Source: Lentisalinibacter salinarum
GTDB lineage: Bacteria; Pseudomonadota; Gammaproteobacteria; Steroidobacterales; Woeseiaceae
Direction: 5' to 3'
Length of the DNA stretch: 64,000 bases
Assembly: GCF_040706555.1 (NCBI RefSeq)
Contig: NZ_JAPDRH010000003.1
Coordinates: forward strand, 930,001-994,000
Both the position numbers and the translations under genes were made by a program. Below the pieces are notes generated by a model. That model saw only the letters and a list, made by a program, of their open reading frames with translations, had not been told where the DNA came from and did no database searches. Below, piece after piece: positions 9,348 to 16,726 of this stretch; within the stretch, counting starts at the first letter, position 1; the number at the start of each line of letters is the position of its first letter.

Positions 9348-9383
9348 ATGCCCCTCCGGCCGGCGGCCTTCAGCCGGCGCCGG

Positions 9384-9425
9384 TTGACTATGAAAGCAAT
9401 TCAGTATAAATGAGTCAAGTTCATT
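9384..9425. promoter_or_regulatory. Divergent control region with candidate TetR operator
   Basis: The 104 bp between the atuA-like gene and the TetR gene hold TTGACT at 9384-9389 and TATAAA at 9405-9410 (15-bp spacing, short for sigma-70). AATGAGTCAAGTTCATT at 9409-9425 has perfect 5-bp outer arms around an imperfect centre. Overlap of the palindrome with the -10-like element suits repression by the adjacent TetR protein. Assignment is inference from position and symmetry. Confidence 0.45.
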
Positions 9426-9451
9426 ATGGCATTTATAGCCGGGAAACGAGC

Positions 9452-10150
9452 ATGAGTAATGCCGAACCGAGAACGCGCCGCGAGCGGGTGGAGGCGCGCG
9501 AAGAGGCCATCATCGCCGCGGCCCACGAGGTGTTCCGCGAGCACGGCTTCGACGGCGCGCGCATCGCGGAAATCGCCCGGCGCGCGGCGGTCGCCGAGGG
9601 CACGATCTACCTCTACTTCAAGAACAAGGAAGCGTTGCTGCACGCGGTGGTGGGCACGTTCTACGAACGGCTGACGGCGAGTGCGGAGGAGGGCGTGCAC
9701 GGGCTCTCCGATACACGCAAGCAGCTCGAGTTCCTGGCGCGGCATCACATGATCAGCTGCCTGTCGGAGTGGCGCATCATCGAGCTGGCGATGGCGACCT
9801 ACCGGCAGATGTCGGAGTACGAGAGCTCAGGGTATCTGCAGTTCAACAAGACCTACGTGGCGGTGTTCGACCACGTCATCCGGGAGGGTATGAACCGGGG
9901 CGAGATTCGCAAGGACATCCCCATCTGGAACATCCGCGATCTCTTCTACGGCGCCCTGGAGTACTCGTGCCGCACCTATCTGCTGCGGGGGCACGCGGCC
10001 GACGACCTGGTGGAGATCGCGAGGAACGTCCAGCGCCTCATGCACATGGTCTGGCAAGGCATCGCGCGCGTCGGCGAAAAACCGTCCGGCCACGCAGACC
10101 TGGAGGCGATCACCCGCCGCCTGGAAACCATAGCCGCCCGCCTGGAATAG
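9452..10150 (+). CDS. TetR/AcrR family transcriptional regulator
   Basis: 232-residue repressor. The N-terminal helix-turn-helix domain (residues 10-60) is clear: EAIIAAAHEVFREHGFDGARI, then AEIARRAAVAEGTIYLYFKNKEAL. The remaining helices form the ligand-binding/dimer domain with no recognisable sequence signature. I prefer the ATG at 9452 to one at 9410, because the earlier start would translate through the likely promoter/operator. Divergent from the acyl-CoA carboxylase operon, it probably represses that operon and itself, with an acyl-CoA intermediate as a plausible inducer (as for AtuR, LiuR-like or PsrA-like regulators); the ligand is not visible from sequence. Confidence 0.9.
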   Translation: MSNAEPRTRRERVEAREEAIIAAAHEVFREHGFDGARIAEIARRAAVAEGTIYLYFKNKEALLHAVVGTFYERLTASAEEGVHGLSDTRKQLEFLARHHMISCLSEWRIIELAMATYRQMSEYESSGYLQFNKTYVAVFDHVIREGMNRGEIRKDIPIWNIRDLFYGALEYSCRTYLLRGHAADDLVEIARNVQRLMHMVWQGIARVGEKPSGHADLEAITRRLETIAARLE

Positions 10151-10155
10151 GAATA

Positions 10156-10273
10156 GGTGCCGGACCGAACTTTTGCAACTTTCTTGCGTTTCTTTGAAGC
10201 CGGACCGTTGTCCGGCGAGCTAAACGCCTTTCCAGAATAAGTTGGAAAAGTTGCAAAAGTTCGGTCCGGCACC
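10156..10273. repeat. Long inverted repeat (27-bp perfect arms) between convergent genes
   Basis: Arms at 10156-10182 (GGTGCCGGACCGAACTTTTG...) and 10247-10273 are exact inverse copies over 27 bp, separated by 64 bp. Inside lies another perfect hairpin, GCCGGAC-CGTT-GTCCGGC at 10199-10216. The element fills the space between the TetR stop (10150) and the aldehyde dehydrogenase stop (10276). It could terminate transcription from both sides, and its architecture looks like a non-autonomous BIME/MITE-type element. No transposase lies nearby. Confidence 0.9.
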
Positions 10274-10275
10274 CT

Positions 10276-11745
10276 CTACTTCTTGATTTCGCGTTTCAGG
10301 GTTTTTTGCAGCGTGTCGCCGTAGGGCGGGCGGATGCCGATGAGCTTCGCGACGCTCACCTTCGCCTGGCGGTACACCGCCTTGCGATGGCTGAACTCCC
10401 GGAAGCCGTCGATCCCGTGGTACGCGCCCATGCCGCTCGGACCCACGCCGCCGAAGGGCAGGTCCTCGTGCCCCACGTGCCAGATCACGTCGTTCAGCGT
10501 CACGCCGCCCGACGTCGTGCGCTCCAGCACCTCGCGCTCCTCGTCCCTGTCGGTGCCGAAGTAGTACAGCGCCAGCGGTCGCGGGTGATCGTTCACGTAG
10601 TCGATGGCCTCGTCGATCCCCCCATACGTCATCAGCGGCAGCAGCGGACCGAAGATCTCGTTCTTCATCACCGCCATGTCGTCGCTGACCTGCTCGATGA
10701 ACATCGGCGGGATCTTGTGGCTACCCTGCTGGTGCGCGAAGTCCTCACCGGCGGGATTCAGCTCCACGATCTTCGCACCCTTCTCTTTCGCGTCCGACAC
10801 GTAACCCTGCAGCCGGGTGTGGTGCCGCTCGTTGATCACCGACGTGTACTCGTCGTTCGCGAGTATCTTCGGATACATGTCGACGGCCACCTCCTGCATC
10901 GTCTTCAGCAGCTCGTCGTGCCGCGACTCCTGCACCAGGATGTAGTCCGGCGCCAGGCAGATCTGCCCGGCGTTCATCAGCTTGCCGAGCATCACATTCT
11001 CGGCCGCCTGGCGGATGTCCGCCGTCTTCGAGATGATCACCGGCGACTTGCCGCCGAGCTCCAGCGTAACGGGCGTGAGGTTCTTCGCTGCGGCCGCCAT
11101 CACATGGCGGCCCACCTCCGTGGCGCCGGTGAATTTCAGGTGATCGAAGGGCAGCGTGGAGAACGCCTTGCCCACCTCGGGCCCGCCGAGGAAAAAGGCG
11201 AGCTCGCTCTCGTCGAAATACTTCGCGGCCAGCTCCGCCATGAGGGCCGAGGTGCGCTCCGTGAACTCCGACGGCTTCACCATCACCCGGTTGCCGGCAG
11301 CAAACATGCCGGCCAGCGGCATGAAGGTCAGATTCACCGGGAAGTTCCACGGACTGATGCAGCCCACCACGCCCTTCGGCTGGAAATGCACCCGAGCCTT
11401 GGCACCCAGCAGCGGCAGCGGGAAGTCCAGCTTCCGCTTCTCCGGCTTCATCCACTTCTTCACGTGCTTGCGCGCATGCTTCAGCGCGCTGACCGACGAC
11501 ATGATGTCGGTCATCATGGACAGCGGCCGCGGCCGGCCGCCGAAATCCGTGTCCATCGCGGCGACCAGGTCATCCTTGTTATCGATCACCAGATCGATGG
11601 CCCGGTTCAACCGATCGATACGGGTCTCGACGGGAACGAATCCCTCCTCCAGGAAGGCGCGGCGTTGTTTCTCCAGGACCGCGAGCATGTCGTCACGGGT
11701 GGGCTCGGACGTCTTGGCACGGATCTGATCTGCGACGGCGCTCAT
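10276..11745 (-). CDS. NAD(P)-dependent aldehyde dehydrogenase (coniferyl-aldehyde type)
   Basis: 489-residue ALDH-superfamily enzyme oxidising an aldehyde to the acid. Visible: ISPWNFPVNLTFMPL near residue 130, FTGATEVGRHV near 205, general-base glutamate in LELGGKSP (about E229), catalytic cysteine in NAGQICLAPDYIL (about C263), and the C-terminal FGGVGPSGMGAYHG. GQICLAPDY and the C-terminal pattern match the CalB-like branch acting on coniferyl or long-chain aldehydes. The ATG at 11745 is preceded by AGGAGAG; an ORF extension to 11799 adds an unrelated low-complexity leader. Substrate is inferred only; in this context a terpenoid or fatty aldehyde is plausible. Confidence 0.9.
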   Translation of the reverse strand: MSAVADQIRAKTSEPTRDDMLAVLEKQRRAFLEEGFVPVETRIDRLNRAIDLVIDNKDDLVAAMDTDFGGRPRPLSMMTDIMSSVSALKHARKHVKKWMKPEKRKLDFPLPLLGAKARVHFQPKGVVGCISPWNFPVNLTFMPLAGMFAAGNRVMVKPSEFTERTSALMAELAAKYFDESELAFFLGGPEVGKAFSTLPFDHLKFTGATEVGRHVMAAAAKNLTPVTLELGGKSPVIISKTADIRQAAENVMLGKLMNAGQICLAPDYILVQESRHDELLKTMQEVAVDMYPKILANDEYTSVINERHHTRLQGYVSDAKEKGAKIVELNPAGEDFAHQQGSHKIPPMFIEQVSDDMAVMKNEIFGPLLPLMTYGGIDEAIDYVNDHPRPLALYYFGTDRDEEREVLERTTSGGVTLNDVIWHVGHEDLPFGGVGPSGMGAYHGIDGFREFSHRKAVYRQAKVSVAKLIGIRPPYGDTLQKTLKREIKK

Positions 11746-11890
11746 GAGTTCTCTCCTGTTGCGGCGGGTGCCAGCGGCACCGTTCCCCTGCATCGGCATT
11801 TAACCCCTCGGTTAGTCCGATCATACCGCCCGGGCCACTGCTTTTCAGCCGCGGAGCCGGTGGCAGCCGCGAGACGATGCGCTAACATTG

Positions 11891-11910
11891 CGCTCGTTCC
11901 GGAACGAGCG
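11891..11910. promoter_or_regulatory. Perfect 20-bp palindrome upstream of thiolase-like gene
   Basis: CGCTCGTTCC followed immediately by its exact inverse, GGAACGAGCG. It lies just after a TAACAT -10-like element (11883-11888) and 10 bp before the likely GTG start at 11921, so a bound protein would cover the transcription start. Likely an operator for an unidentified dimeric regulator. Confidence 0.5.
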
Positions 11911-11920
11911 AGAGCAGACA

Positions 11921-13456
11921 GTGCCCCAGGACAGAACCCCGGTCATCGTCGGCGCCGGCCAGTACACCCAGAAGGACGTGGCTCCCGAGGACGCCCTGCC
12001 GCCCATGGGTATCGCCGCCGAGGCGGCCCGCACCGCCATCGCCGCCGCGGCTGCGAAGGGCGATCTGGCCGCCGCCCTGGATACCATCGCCGTCACCCGC
12101 ACTTTCTCCGACTCCACGCCCCGGCGCAGTCACGACTACGGCCGCGCCACGAATCCGCCCCGCAGCCTGGCCCGGGACATCGGCGCCAACCCCCATCGCG
12201 CCGTCTATTCCGAGGCGGGCGGCGACGTGCCTCAGCGCTACGTCAACGAATACGCCGGAATGATCGCCAGCGGCGAGGCGGACGCCGTACTGCTCGCCGG
12301 CGGCGAGGCGGTCGCCACCGAGAAGGCGGCGCGCCGGGCCGGCCTCACCCTGAACTGGCAGGACGAGGTGGAGGGCCACCTGGACGACAAGGGCTTCGGC
12401 GTCATGTTTGTGGACCCGCGCGAACTCGCTCACGGCATCGGCTTCCCGGTACAGACCTATCCCCTCTTCGAGCAGGCCATCCGCGGCCGGCGCGGGCACA
12501 GCATCCGTGATCACCTGGCCGCCATGGGACGGCTGCTGAGCCCGTTCACCGCCGTGGCCGCCGAGAACCCCTACGCCTACTTTCCGCGCCGGCGCAGCGC
12601 CGAGGAAATCGCCACGCCGTCCGCCGAGAACCCCTTCATCGGCTTCCCGTACACGTTACTGATGAACGCCCGCGACGGCGTCGACCAGGGCGCGGCGCTG
12701 GTGCTCACCTCCGCCGGCAAGGCCGACGAGCTCGGCATCCCGGAGGACAACCGCGTCTACCTGCACGGCTGCGCCGACCTGCGCGACAAGCTGCTGGTGG
12801 GCGAACGGATCAATTACCACAGCTCACCCGCGATGCGGCTGGCGGGCACGGAAGCGCTGGCGATGGCCGGCATCGGCATAGACGACATCCGCTATCTCGA
12901 TCTCTACAGCTGCTTTCCGTCCGCGGTGGAAGCGGCGGCCGAGGCGCTCGGCGTCGCCGAGGACGACTCGCGCGCCCTCACCCTCACCGGCGGCCTGCCC
13001 TACTTCGGCGGCCCCGGCAACAACTACACCATGCACGCCATCGCCGAAGCCTGGACGCGCTGCCGCGACAAGCCGGGCGAGTACGCGCTGGTGAACGGCA
13101 ACGGCGGCTATCTTACCAAGCACTCCATCGGCATCTACTCCGCCCGGCCGTTCGAGGGCGCCTGGCAGCGGCCGGACGCCGCCCCACTGCAGCAGGAGAT
13201 CGATGCGATGGAGAGTCCGGCGCGTGAGCACAGGCCCGAAGGCAGGGGCACCATCGAGACCTATACGGTGGTGTTCGGCCGGAAGGGCGCCGAGCGCGGC
13301 ATCGTAATCGGCCGGCTGGATAACGGCGGAGCCCGGTTCATCGCCAACACGCCGGCCGATCCGGCACTGCTGACGCGCATGGTGGAGGAGGAGTTTCTCG
13401 GTCGCGACGGCAGCGTCTCCGCGGGCGACGTGGTCAACACGTTCACGCCCGGCTAG
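11921..13456 (+). CDS. Thiolase-like acetyl-CoA acetyltransferase (SCP-x/DUF family)
   Basis: 511-residue thiolase-fold protein. The N-terminus (TPVIVGAGQYTQKD) and YLDLYSCFPSAVEAAAEALG near residue 330 match the acetyl-CoA acetyltransferase family that is distantly related to sterol-carrier-protein-x thiolases; GGLPYFGGPGNNYTMHAIAEA near 365 holds the active-site histidine, and VNGNGGYLTKHSIGIYS near 400 the GNGG segment. The canonical first cysteine motif is not obvious. GTG at 11921 is preferred to a TTG at 11888 because the latter would run through a palindrome. Divergent from the aldehyde dehydrogenase; a role in beta-oxidation-like thiolysis is inference. Confidence 0.82.
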   Translation: MPQDRTPVIVGAGQYTQKDVAPEDALPPMGIAAEAARTAIAAAAAKGDLAAALDTIAVTRTFSDSTPRRSHDYGRATNPPRSLARDIGANPHRAVYSEAGGDVPQRYVNEYAGMIASGEADAVLLAGGEAVATEKAARRAGLTLNWQDEVEGHLDDKGFGVMFVDPRELAHGIGFPVQTYPLFEQAIRGRRGHSIRDHLAAMGRLLSPFTAVAAENPYAYFPRRRSAEEIATPSAENPFIGFPYTLLMNARDGVDQGAALVLTSAGKADELGIPEDNRVYLHGCADLRDKLLVGERINYHSSPAMRLAGTEALAMAGIGIDDIRYLDLYSCFPSAVEAAAEALGVAEDDSRALTLTGGLPYFGGPGNNYTMHAIAEAWTRCRDKPGEYALVNGNGGYLTKHSIGIYSARPFEGAWQRPDAAPLQQEIDAMESPAREHRPEGRGTIETYTVVFGRKGAERGIVIGRLDNGGARFIANTPADPALLTRMVEEEFLGRDGSVSAGDVVNTFTPG

Positions 13457-13497
13457 CTCACCCGCGACCATTTCACGCGCGTGAAGGCGCCCGGCAG

Positions 13498-13534
13498 GGC
13501 GGGCTCAGTCCTGCCCGCCGGCCGCCGGCCTTTT
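13498..13534 (+). terminator. Candidate terminator after thiolase-like gene
   Basis: Hairpin GGCGGGC (13498-13504) with GCCCGCC (13513-13519), then a second small hairpin GGCC-GCC-GGCC (13520-13530) followed by TTTT. It lies between two convergent genes, 40 bp after the thiolase-like stop. The U-tract is short, so strength is uncertain. Confidence 0.5.
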
Positions 13535-13557
13535 GCCCCTCATCCGCTCGTCAGCCA

Positions 13558-14796
13558 CTAGCCGCCGGGTACGGTCGCACGGAACACGGTGGCCGGCGCC
13601 CCGGTCCGCAGCGAATACGGCACGCCGGCCGGTGCGAACAGACTCTCGCCCCGGGCGAGTCCGAACAATCTGCCGCCGCTCTCGACGGTGAGATCGGCGT
13701 CCGCGGCGGTCACGATCAGGATGTCCGCGCCGTGTGCGCGCCCGGCGTGCCACTCACCGCCTGACGGCAGGTCGATGCGGCGGAGTTCGAACTCCTCGGC
13801 GGGCGTGCGATAGACCGTTTCCACGTCGTGCCGTTCGCCGCGGATCACCTCCGCCTCGCCGCCGTCGAAGGTGACCACGTCCAGCAACTCGTCCACGTCC
13901 ACGTGCTTCGGCGTCAGCCCGCCGCGCAGCACGTTGTTTGAATTGGCCATGAGCTCCATGCCGGTGCCGCGCAGGTAGGCATGCAGGTTGCCGGCCGGCA
14001 AGTAGATGCCGTCGCCGGGGGAGAGCCGCATCAGGTTCAGCAGCCACACCGAGAACAGGCCCCGGTCGTGGTGGCCGTCCCGGGAGAACTGCCGATCCGC
14101 CTCCAGCGTCCAATAGCCAAGCTCCCCTGGGTCGGACGGAGCCTCGCGACGCAGCCGCTTCACCAGCGGCGCCAGCGCGGCGTCCACCACGCCCTGTCCG
14201 GCGGTCATCAGCCGGCGGTAGAGCGCCTGCAGCCCCGCTGGCGTGGGTTCGAACTCCGCGAAGAGGGGCGCGAACTCCGGCACCTCTCGTGGCAGCGCTG
14301 CGATCTCGGCCAGCGGCCGGAAACCCCGCAGCGCGAAGAACTCCGTCAGGGCCACCAGGGCCTCCGGCTTGTGGTTCGTGTCCTTGAAGTTGCGATGGGG
14401 CGCCGAGAGGGGAATCCCGGAGGCCTCCTCGCGGGCGTAGCCCTCCTCGGCCTGCTCCCGCGTGGGATGCGCCTGGATGGACAGCGGCACCGCCGCGGAG
14501 AGGACCTTGAACAGATAGGGCAGCTCCCCGTAACGGCGCGCCGCGGCCTCGCCGAGCACCCGGCCGGGGCAGGCGGCCACCAGGCGGTCGAGCCCGAGGG
14601 TGCCGGAGCCCAGTTCCACCTCGGAGGGCCGCTCCGGATGGGCACCCAGCCAGAGCTCGGCGTACGGCTCGCCGTCTGCGTTGACCTGGCCGATCAGGTC
14701 GGGGATGAAATCCATGCTGCCCCAGGCATAGTGCTGCACGCCACCGTGCAGACGCAGCACGCGCGGGCCCTGGCAATAGTCACTCAGATCGCTCAT
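13558..14796 (-). CDS. manA: Mannose-6-phosphate isomerase, class I
   Basis: 412-residue zinc enzyme interconverting fructose-6-phosphate and mannose-6-phosphate, feeding GDP-mannose and polysaccharide synthesis. Motifs: GGVQHYAWGS near residue 20, PLSIQAHPTREQAEEGY near 100 (zinc Gln/His), HRNFKDTNHKPEALVAL near 130 (zinc Glu/His), and LRGGLTPKHVDVDELL near 285 with the catalytic arginine region. The ATG at 14796 lies inside the end of pth (overlap 17 bp), so the two are co-transcribed; a GTG nine bases earlier is an alternative start. In many relatives ychF, not manA, follows pth. Confidence 0.93.
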   Translation of the reverse strand: MSDLSDYCQGPRVLRLHGGVQHYAWGSMDFIPDLIGQVNADGEPYAELWLGAHPERPSEVELGSGTLGLDRLVAACPGRVLGEAAARRYGELPYLFKVLSAAVPLSIQAHPTREQAEEGYAREEASGIPLSAPHRNFKDTNHKPEALVALTEFFALRGFRPLAEIAALPREVPEFAPLFAEFEPTPAGLQALYRRLMTAGQGVVDAALAPLVKRLRREAPSDPGELGYWTLEADRQFSRDGHHDRGLFSVWLLNLMRLSPGDGIYLPAGNLHAYLRGTGMELMANSNNVLRGGLTPKHVDVDELLDVVTFDGGEAEVIRGERHDVETVYRTPAEEFELRRIDLPSGGEWHAGRAHGADILIVTAADADLTVESGGRLFGLARGESLFAPAGVPYSLRTGAPATVFRATVPGG

Positions 14797-15412
14797 CGCC
14801 GGCACCCGCAGGCTTCTTCGCGGGCTCGTCAGCAGGCTTCGTGTGCAGCCGGTTCATCGCCTGCTGCATGCCCTTTTCGAGCAGCACCGGCATCACGCCT
14901 GCGGCCCGGTCGACGGCCTCTCGGATCAGCCGTTCCTCGCCGGCGGGCGCGCGCCGCAGCACGTAGTCGGTGACCTCGTCCCGCTGCCCCGGGTGGCCGA
15001 CGCCTATGCGCAGCCGCGGGTACTCCGGACCGATGTGCCGCGAGACGTCCCGGAGACCGTTGTGGCCACCGTGCCCGCCGCCTTCCTTCAGCCGCACGGT
15101 ACCGGGCGGATGGTCCAGTTCGTCGTGGGCCACCAGGATCTCGCCGGGCTTCATCCGGTAATAATCCATGAAGGCGCGCACGGGCCCGCCGCTGCGGTTC
15201 ATGTAGGAATGCGGCTTCACCAGCCACAGCTCGCCGCCGTCCACCCGCACGCGGCAGACCTCGGCATCGAAGCGCTTGTGATAAGCGAAACTGCCGCCGT
15301 GGCGCCGGACCAGTTCGTCGACGAACCAGAAGCCCGCGTTGTGGCGGGTGTCTGCATAACGGTCGCCCGGGTTACCCAGGCCGACGATCGCCTTCACGGG
15401 AGGATATTCCAT
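14780..15412 (-). CDS. pth: Peptidyl-tRNA hydrolase
   Basis: 210-residue esterase that releases peptides from prematurely dropped peptidyl-tRNA. N-terminus IVGLGNPGDRYADTRHNAGFWFVD carries the catalytic histidine; KPHSYMNRSG near residue 65, HDELDHPPGTVRLKEGGGHGGHNGLRD near 95-120 and RLRIGVGHPG near 135 are standard. The C-terminal tail is Lys/Pro/Ala-rich and slightly longer than average. Same strand as rplY, but a hairpin terminator separates them. Confidence 0.96.
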   Translation of the reverse strand: MEYPPVKAIVGLGNPGDRYADTRHNAGFWFVDELVRRHGGSFAYHKRFDAEVCRVRVDGGELWLVKPHSYMNRSGGPVRAFMDYYRMKPGEILVAHDELDHPPGTVRLKEGGGHGGHNGLRDVSRHIGPEYPRLRIGVGHPGQRDEVTDYVLRRAPAGEERLIREAVDRAAGVMPVLLEKGMQQAMNRLHTKPADEPAKKPAGAGDERSE

Positions 15413-15450
15413 GGCTTCGGCATGTTAGCGCGATTCCCCCTGCGCACAAG

Positions 15451-15477
15451 AAAAAGGCCGCACGCGGCGGCCTTTTT
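15451..15477 (-). terminator. Intrinsic terminator downstream of rplY
   Basis: AAAAAGGCCGC (15451-15461), 5-base loop, GCGGCCTTTTT (15467-15477). The stem is perfect over 11 bp and has A/T tracts on both sides. It ends rplY transcription on the minus strand and implies that pth/manA have another promoter or receive read-through. Confidence 0.85.
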
Positions 15478-15498
15478 CGTCGGCACGAAGTGAGCGGA

Positions 15499-16194
15499 TC
15501 AGTCTTCCTTCGAAGACTCGTCTTCGTCCTCGCCCTCTTCCTCTTCGCCGACGCGGGGCACTTCGCCCGCCTCCGGCTCCTCGGCTTCCTCGCCTTCCTC
15601 TTCCTCGATGACCTGACGCGGCATGTGGATGGAGACGATCACCTGATCCTCGGCATCTTCCTGGGCCAGCTCGACGATCTCGACGCCCTCGGGCACCTTG
15701 ATGTCCGACAGGTGCAGGAGTTCGTCCATGCCGAGTTCGCTGACGTCCACTTCGATGTACTCGGGCAGGTCCTTCGGCAGACAGCTGACCTCGACCTCGT
15801 TGTACTGGCGGAACAGCACGCCGCCCTCGAGCTTGACGCCCGGTGCCTGCTCCTCGCCCATGTAGTGGATCGGGACGTTCATACGGATGGCCTCGCCGGC
15901 GACGATGCGCTGGAGATCCAGATGCAGGATCTTGTTCTTGGCCGGGTGGCGCTGGATGTCCTTGAGGATGACTTCCTGAGCCTTGTCACCCACCTTGACG
16001 GTCAGCACGCTCGAGTAGAAACGCTCGCTCTCGGACTGCTGCAGGACCTTGTCATGGTCCAGGGTGATGGCCCTCGGCGGCCGGTCGCCGCCATATACGA
16101 TTGCGGGGAGCTTACCTTCGCGACGCAGGCGGCGGCTCGCACCTTTTCCCTGGTCTTCCCGGTACTCCGCAACCAGATCGTACTCTTCGTTCAT
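15499..16194 (-). CDS. rplY: 50S ribosomal protein L25 / Ctc-type
   Basis: 231-residue TL5/Ctc form of L25, which binds 5S rRNA. Residues 1-95 are the L25 domain (GKGASRRLRREGKLPAIVYGG, then KDIQRHPAKNKILHLDLQRI), followed by the Ctc beta domain (VPIHYMGEEQAPGVKLEGG, VEVSCLPKDLPEYIEVDVSEL). The last 35 residues are an almost purely acidic tail (EEEEGEEAEEPEAGEV...), longer than in most relatives. Conserved neighbourhood prs-rplY-pth. Confidence 0.96.
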   Translation of the reverse strand: MNEEYDLVAEYREDQGKGASRRLRREGKLPAIVYGGDRPPRAITLDHDKVLQQSESERFYSSVLTVKVGDKAQEVILKDIQRHPAKNKILHLDLQRIVAGEAIRMNVPIHYMGEEQAPGVKLEGGVLFRQYNEVEVSCLPKDLPEYIEVDVSELGMDELLHLSDIKVPEGVEIVELAQEDAEDQVIVSIHMPRQVIEEEEGEEAEEPEAGEVPRVGEEEEGEDEDESSKED

Positions 16195-16276
16195 GAGCTT
16201 TCTCCGGTCGGATGAAAATTCGCCGGAGAGCCTTGCGACCAGGCCCGCCGGCGGACCCCTCCACGAGGGGGCGCGA

Positions 16277-16305
16277 ATAATACTGGAAAACGCGAGCTTT
16301 GTGTA
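16277..16305 (-). promoter_or_regulatory. Candidate sigma-70 promoter of rplY
   Basis: Read on the minus strand: TACACA (16305-16300), 17-bp spacer, TATTAT (16282-16277), about 80 bp before the rplY start. Matches to consensus are 4/6 and 5/6. The -35 hexamer overlaps the GTAG border of the adjacent REP unit, which begins at 16303. Confidence 0.55.
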
Positions 16306-16722
16306 GGAGGGCCTTCAGGCCCGATCCGACTGTGGGAGGGCCTTCAGGCCCGATTCCTTTCTTTCCTGGCCGCCCTGCGGGGGTATCCATCTTGCTCCCG
16401 ACAAAAGGTCGCGGCGATGGATACCCCCGCATGACGGCCGTGCTCCCGGTGGCGTGGAGGAACTGCCCGTCAGATACGGTGGCTGATGGGTGCCAGACCT
16501 TTCGGCTACGGGCCCGTCAGCGGCCGGGGCGGGCTGCGGGGGTCGTCCGGGCCGACTGGAGCCAATAGACAATGTTAGGAGCGGGTTCAGCCGCGATCGA
16601 TCGGGTCTAAAGACCCTCCCACACTGAGTGTCCCCCGGAGCCCGGTCCGGCCGATGGCGGGCCTACGAAGACAAAAGGACGCTGCGGTCAGAAGGGCCGG
16701 TCGGGCCTGAAGGCCCTCCTAC
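16303..16722. repeat. REP-like repeat cluster B filling the prs-rplY spacer
   Basis: The 532-bp gap between rplY and prs contains no gene but is occupied by repeat units: GTAGGAGGGCCTTCAGGCCC at 16303-, GTGGGAGGG... at 16332-16354, a variant pair around 16574-16621 (cores GCGGGTTCAGCCGC and GGGTCTAAAGACCC) and an inverted unit ending at 16722, four bases after the prs stop. About 16530-16574 matches the spacer of cluster A. A perfect 15-bp inverted repeat (16377-16391 and 16416-16430, GCGGGGGTATCCATC) is inserted where cluster A has none. Confidence 0.88.
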
Positions 16723-16726
16723 GCGG

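Noticed and set aside
9410..9451. Earlier start of the TetR gene at 9410
   Set aside because: It would translate through the candidate operator and add 14 residues without similarity; the start at 9452 fits the family.
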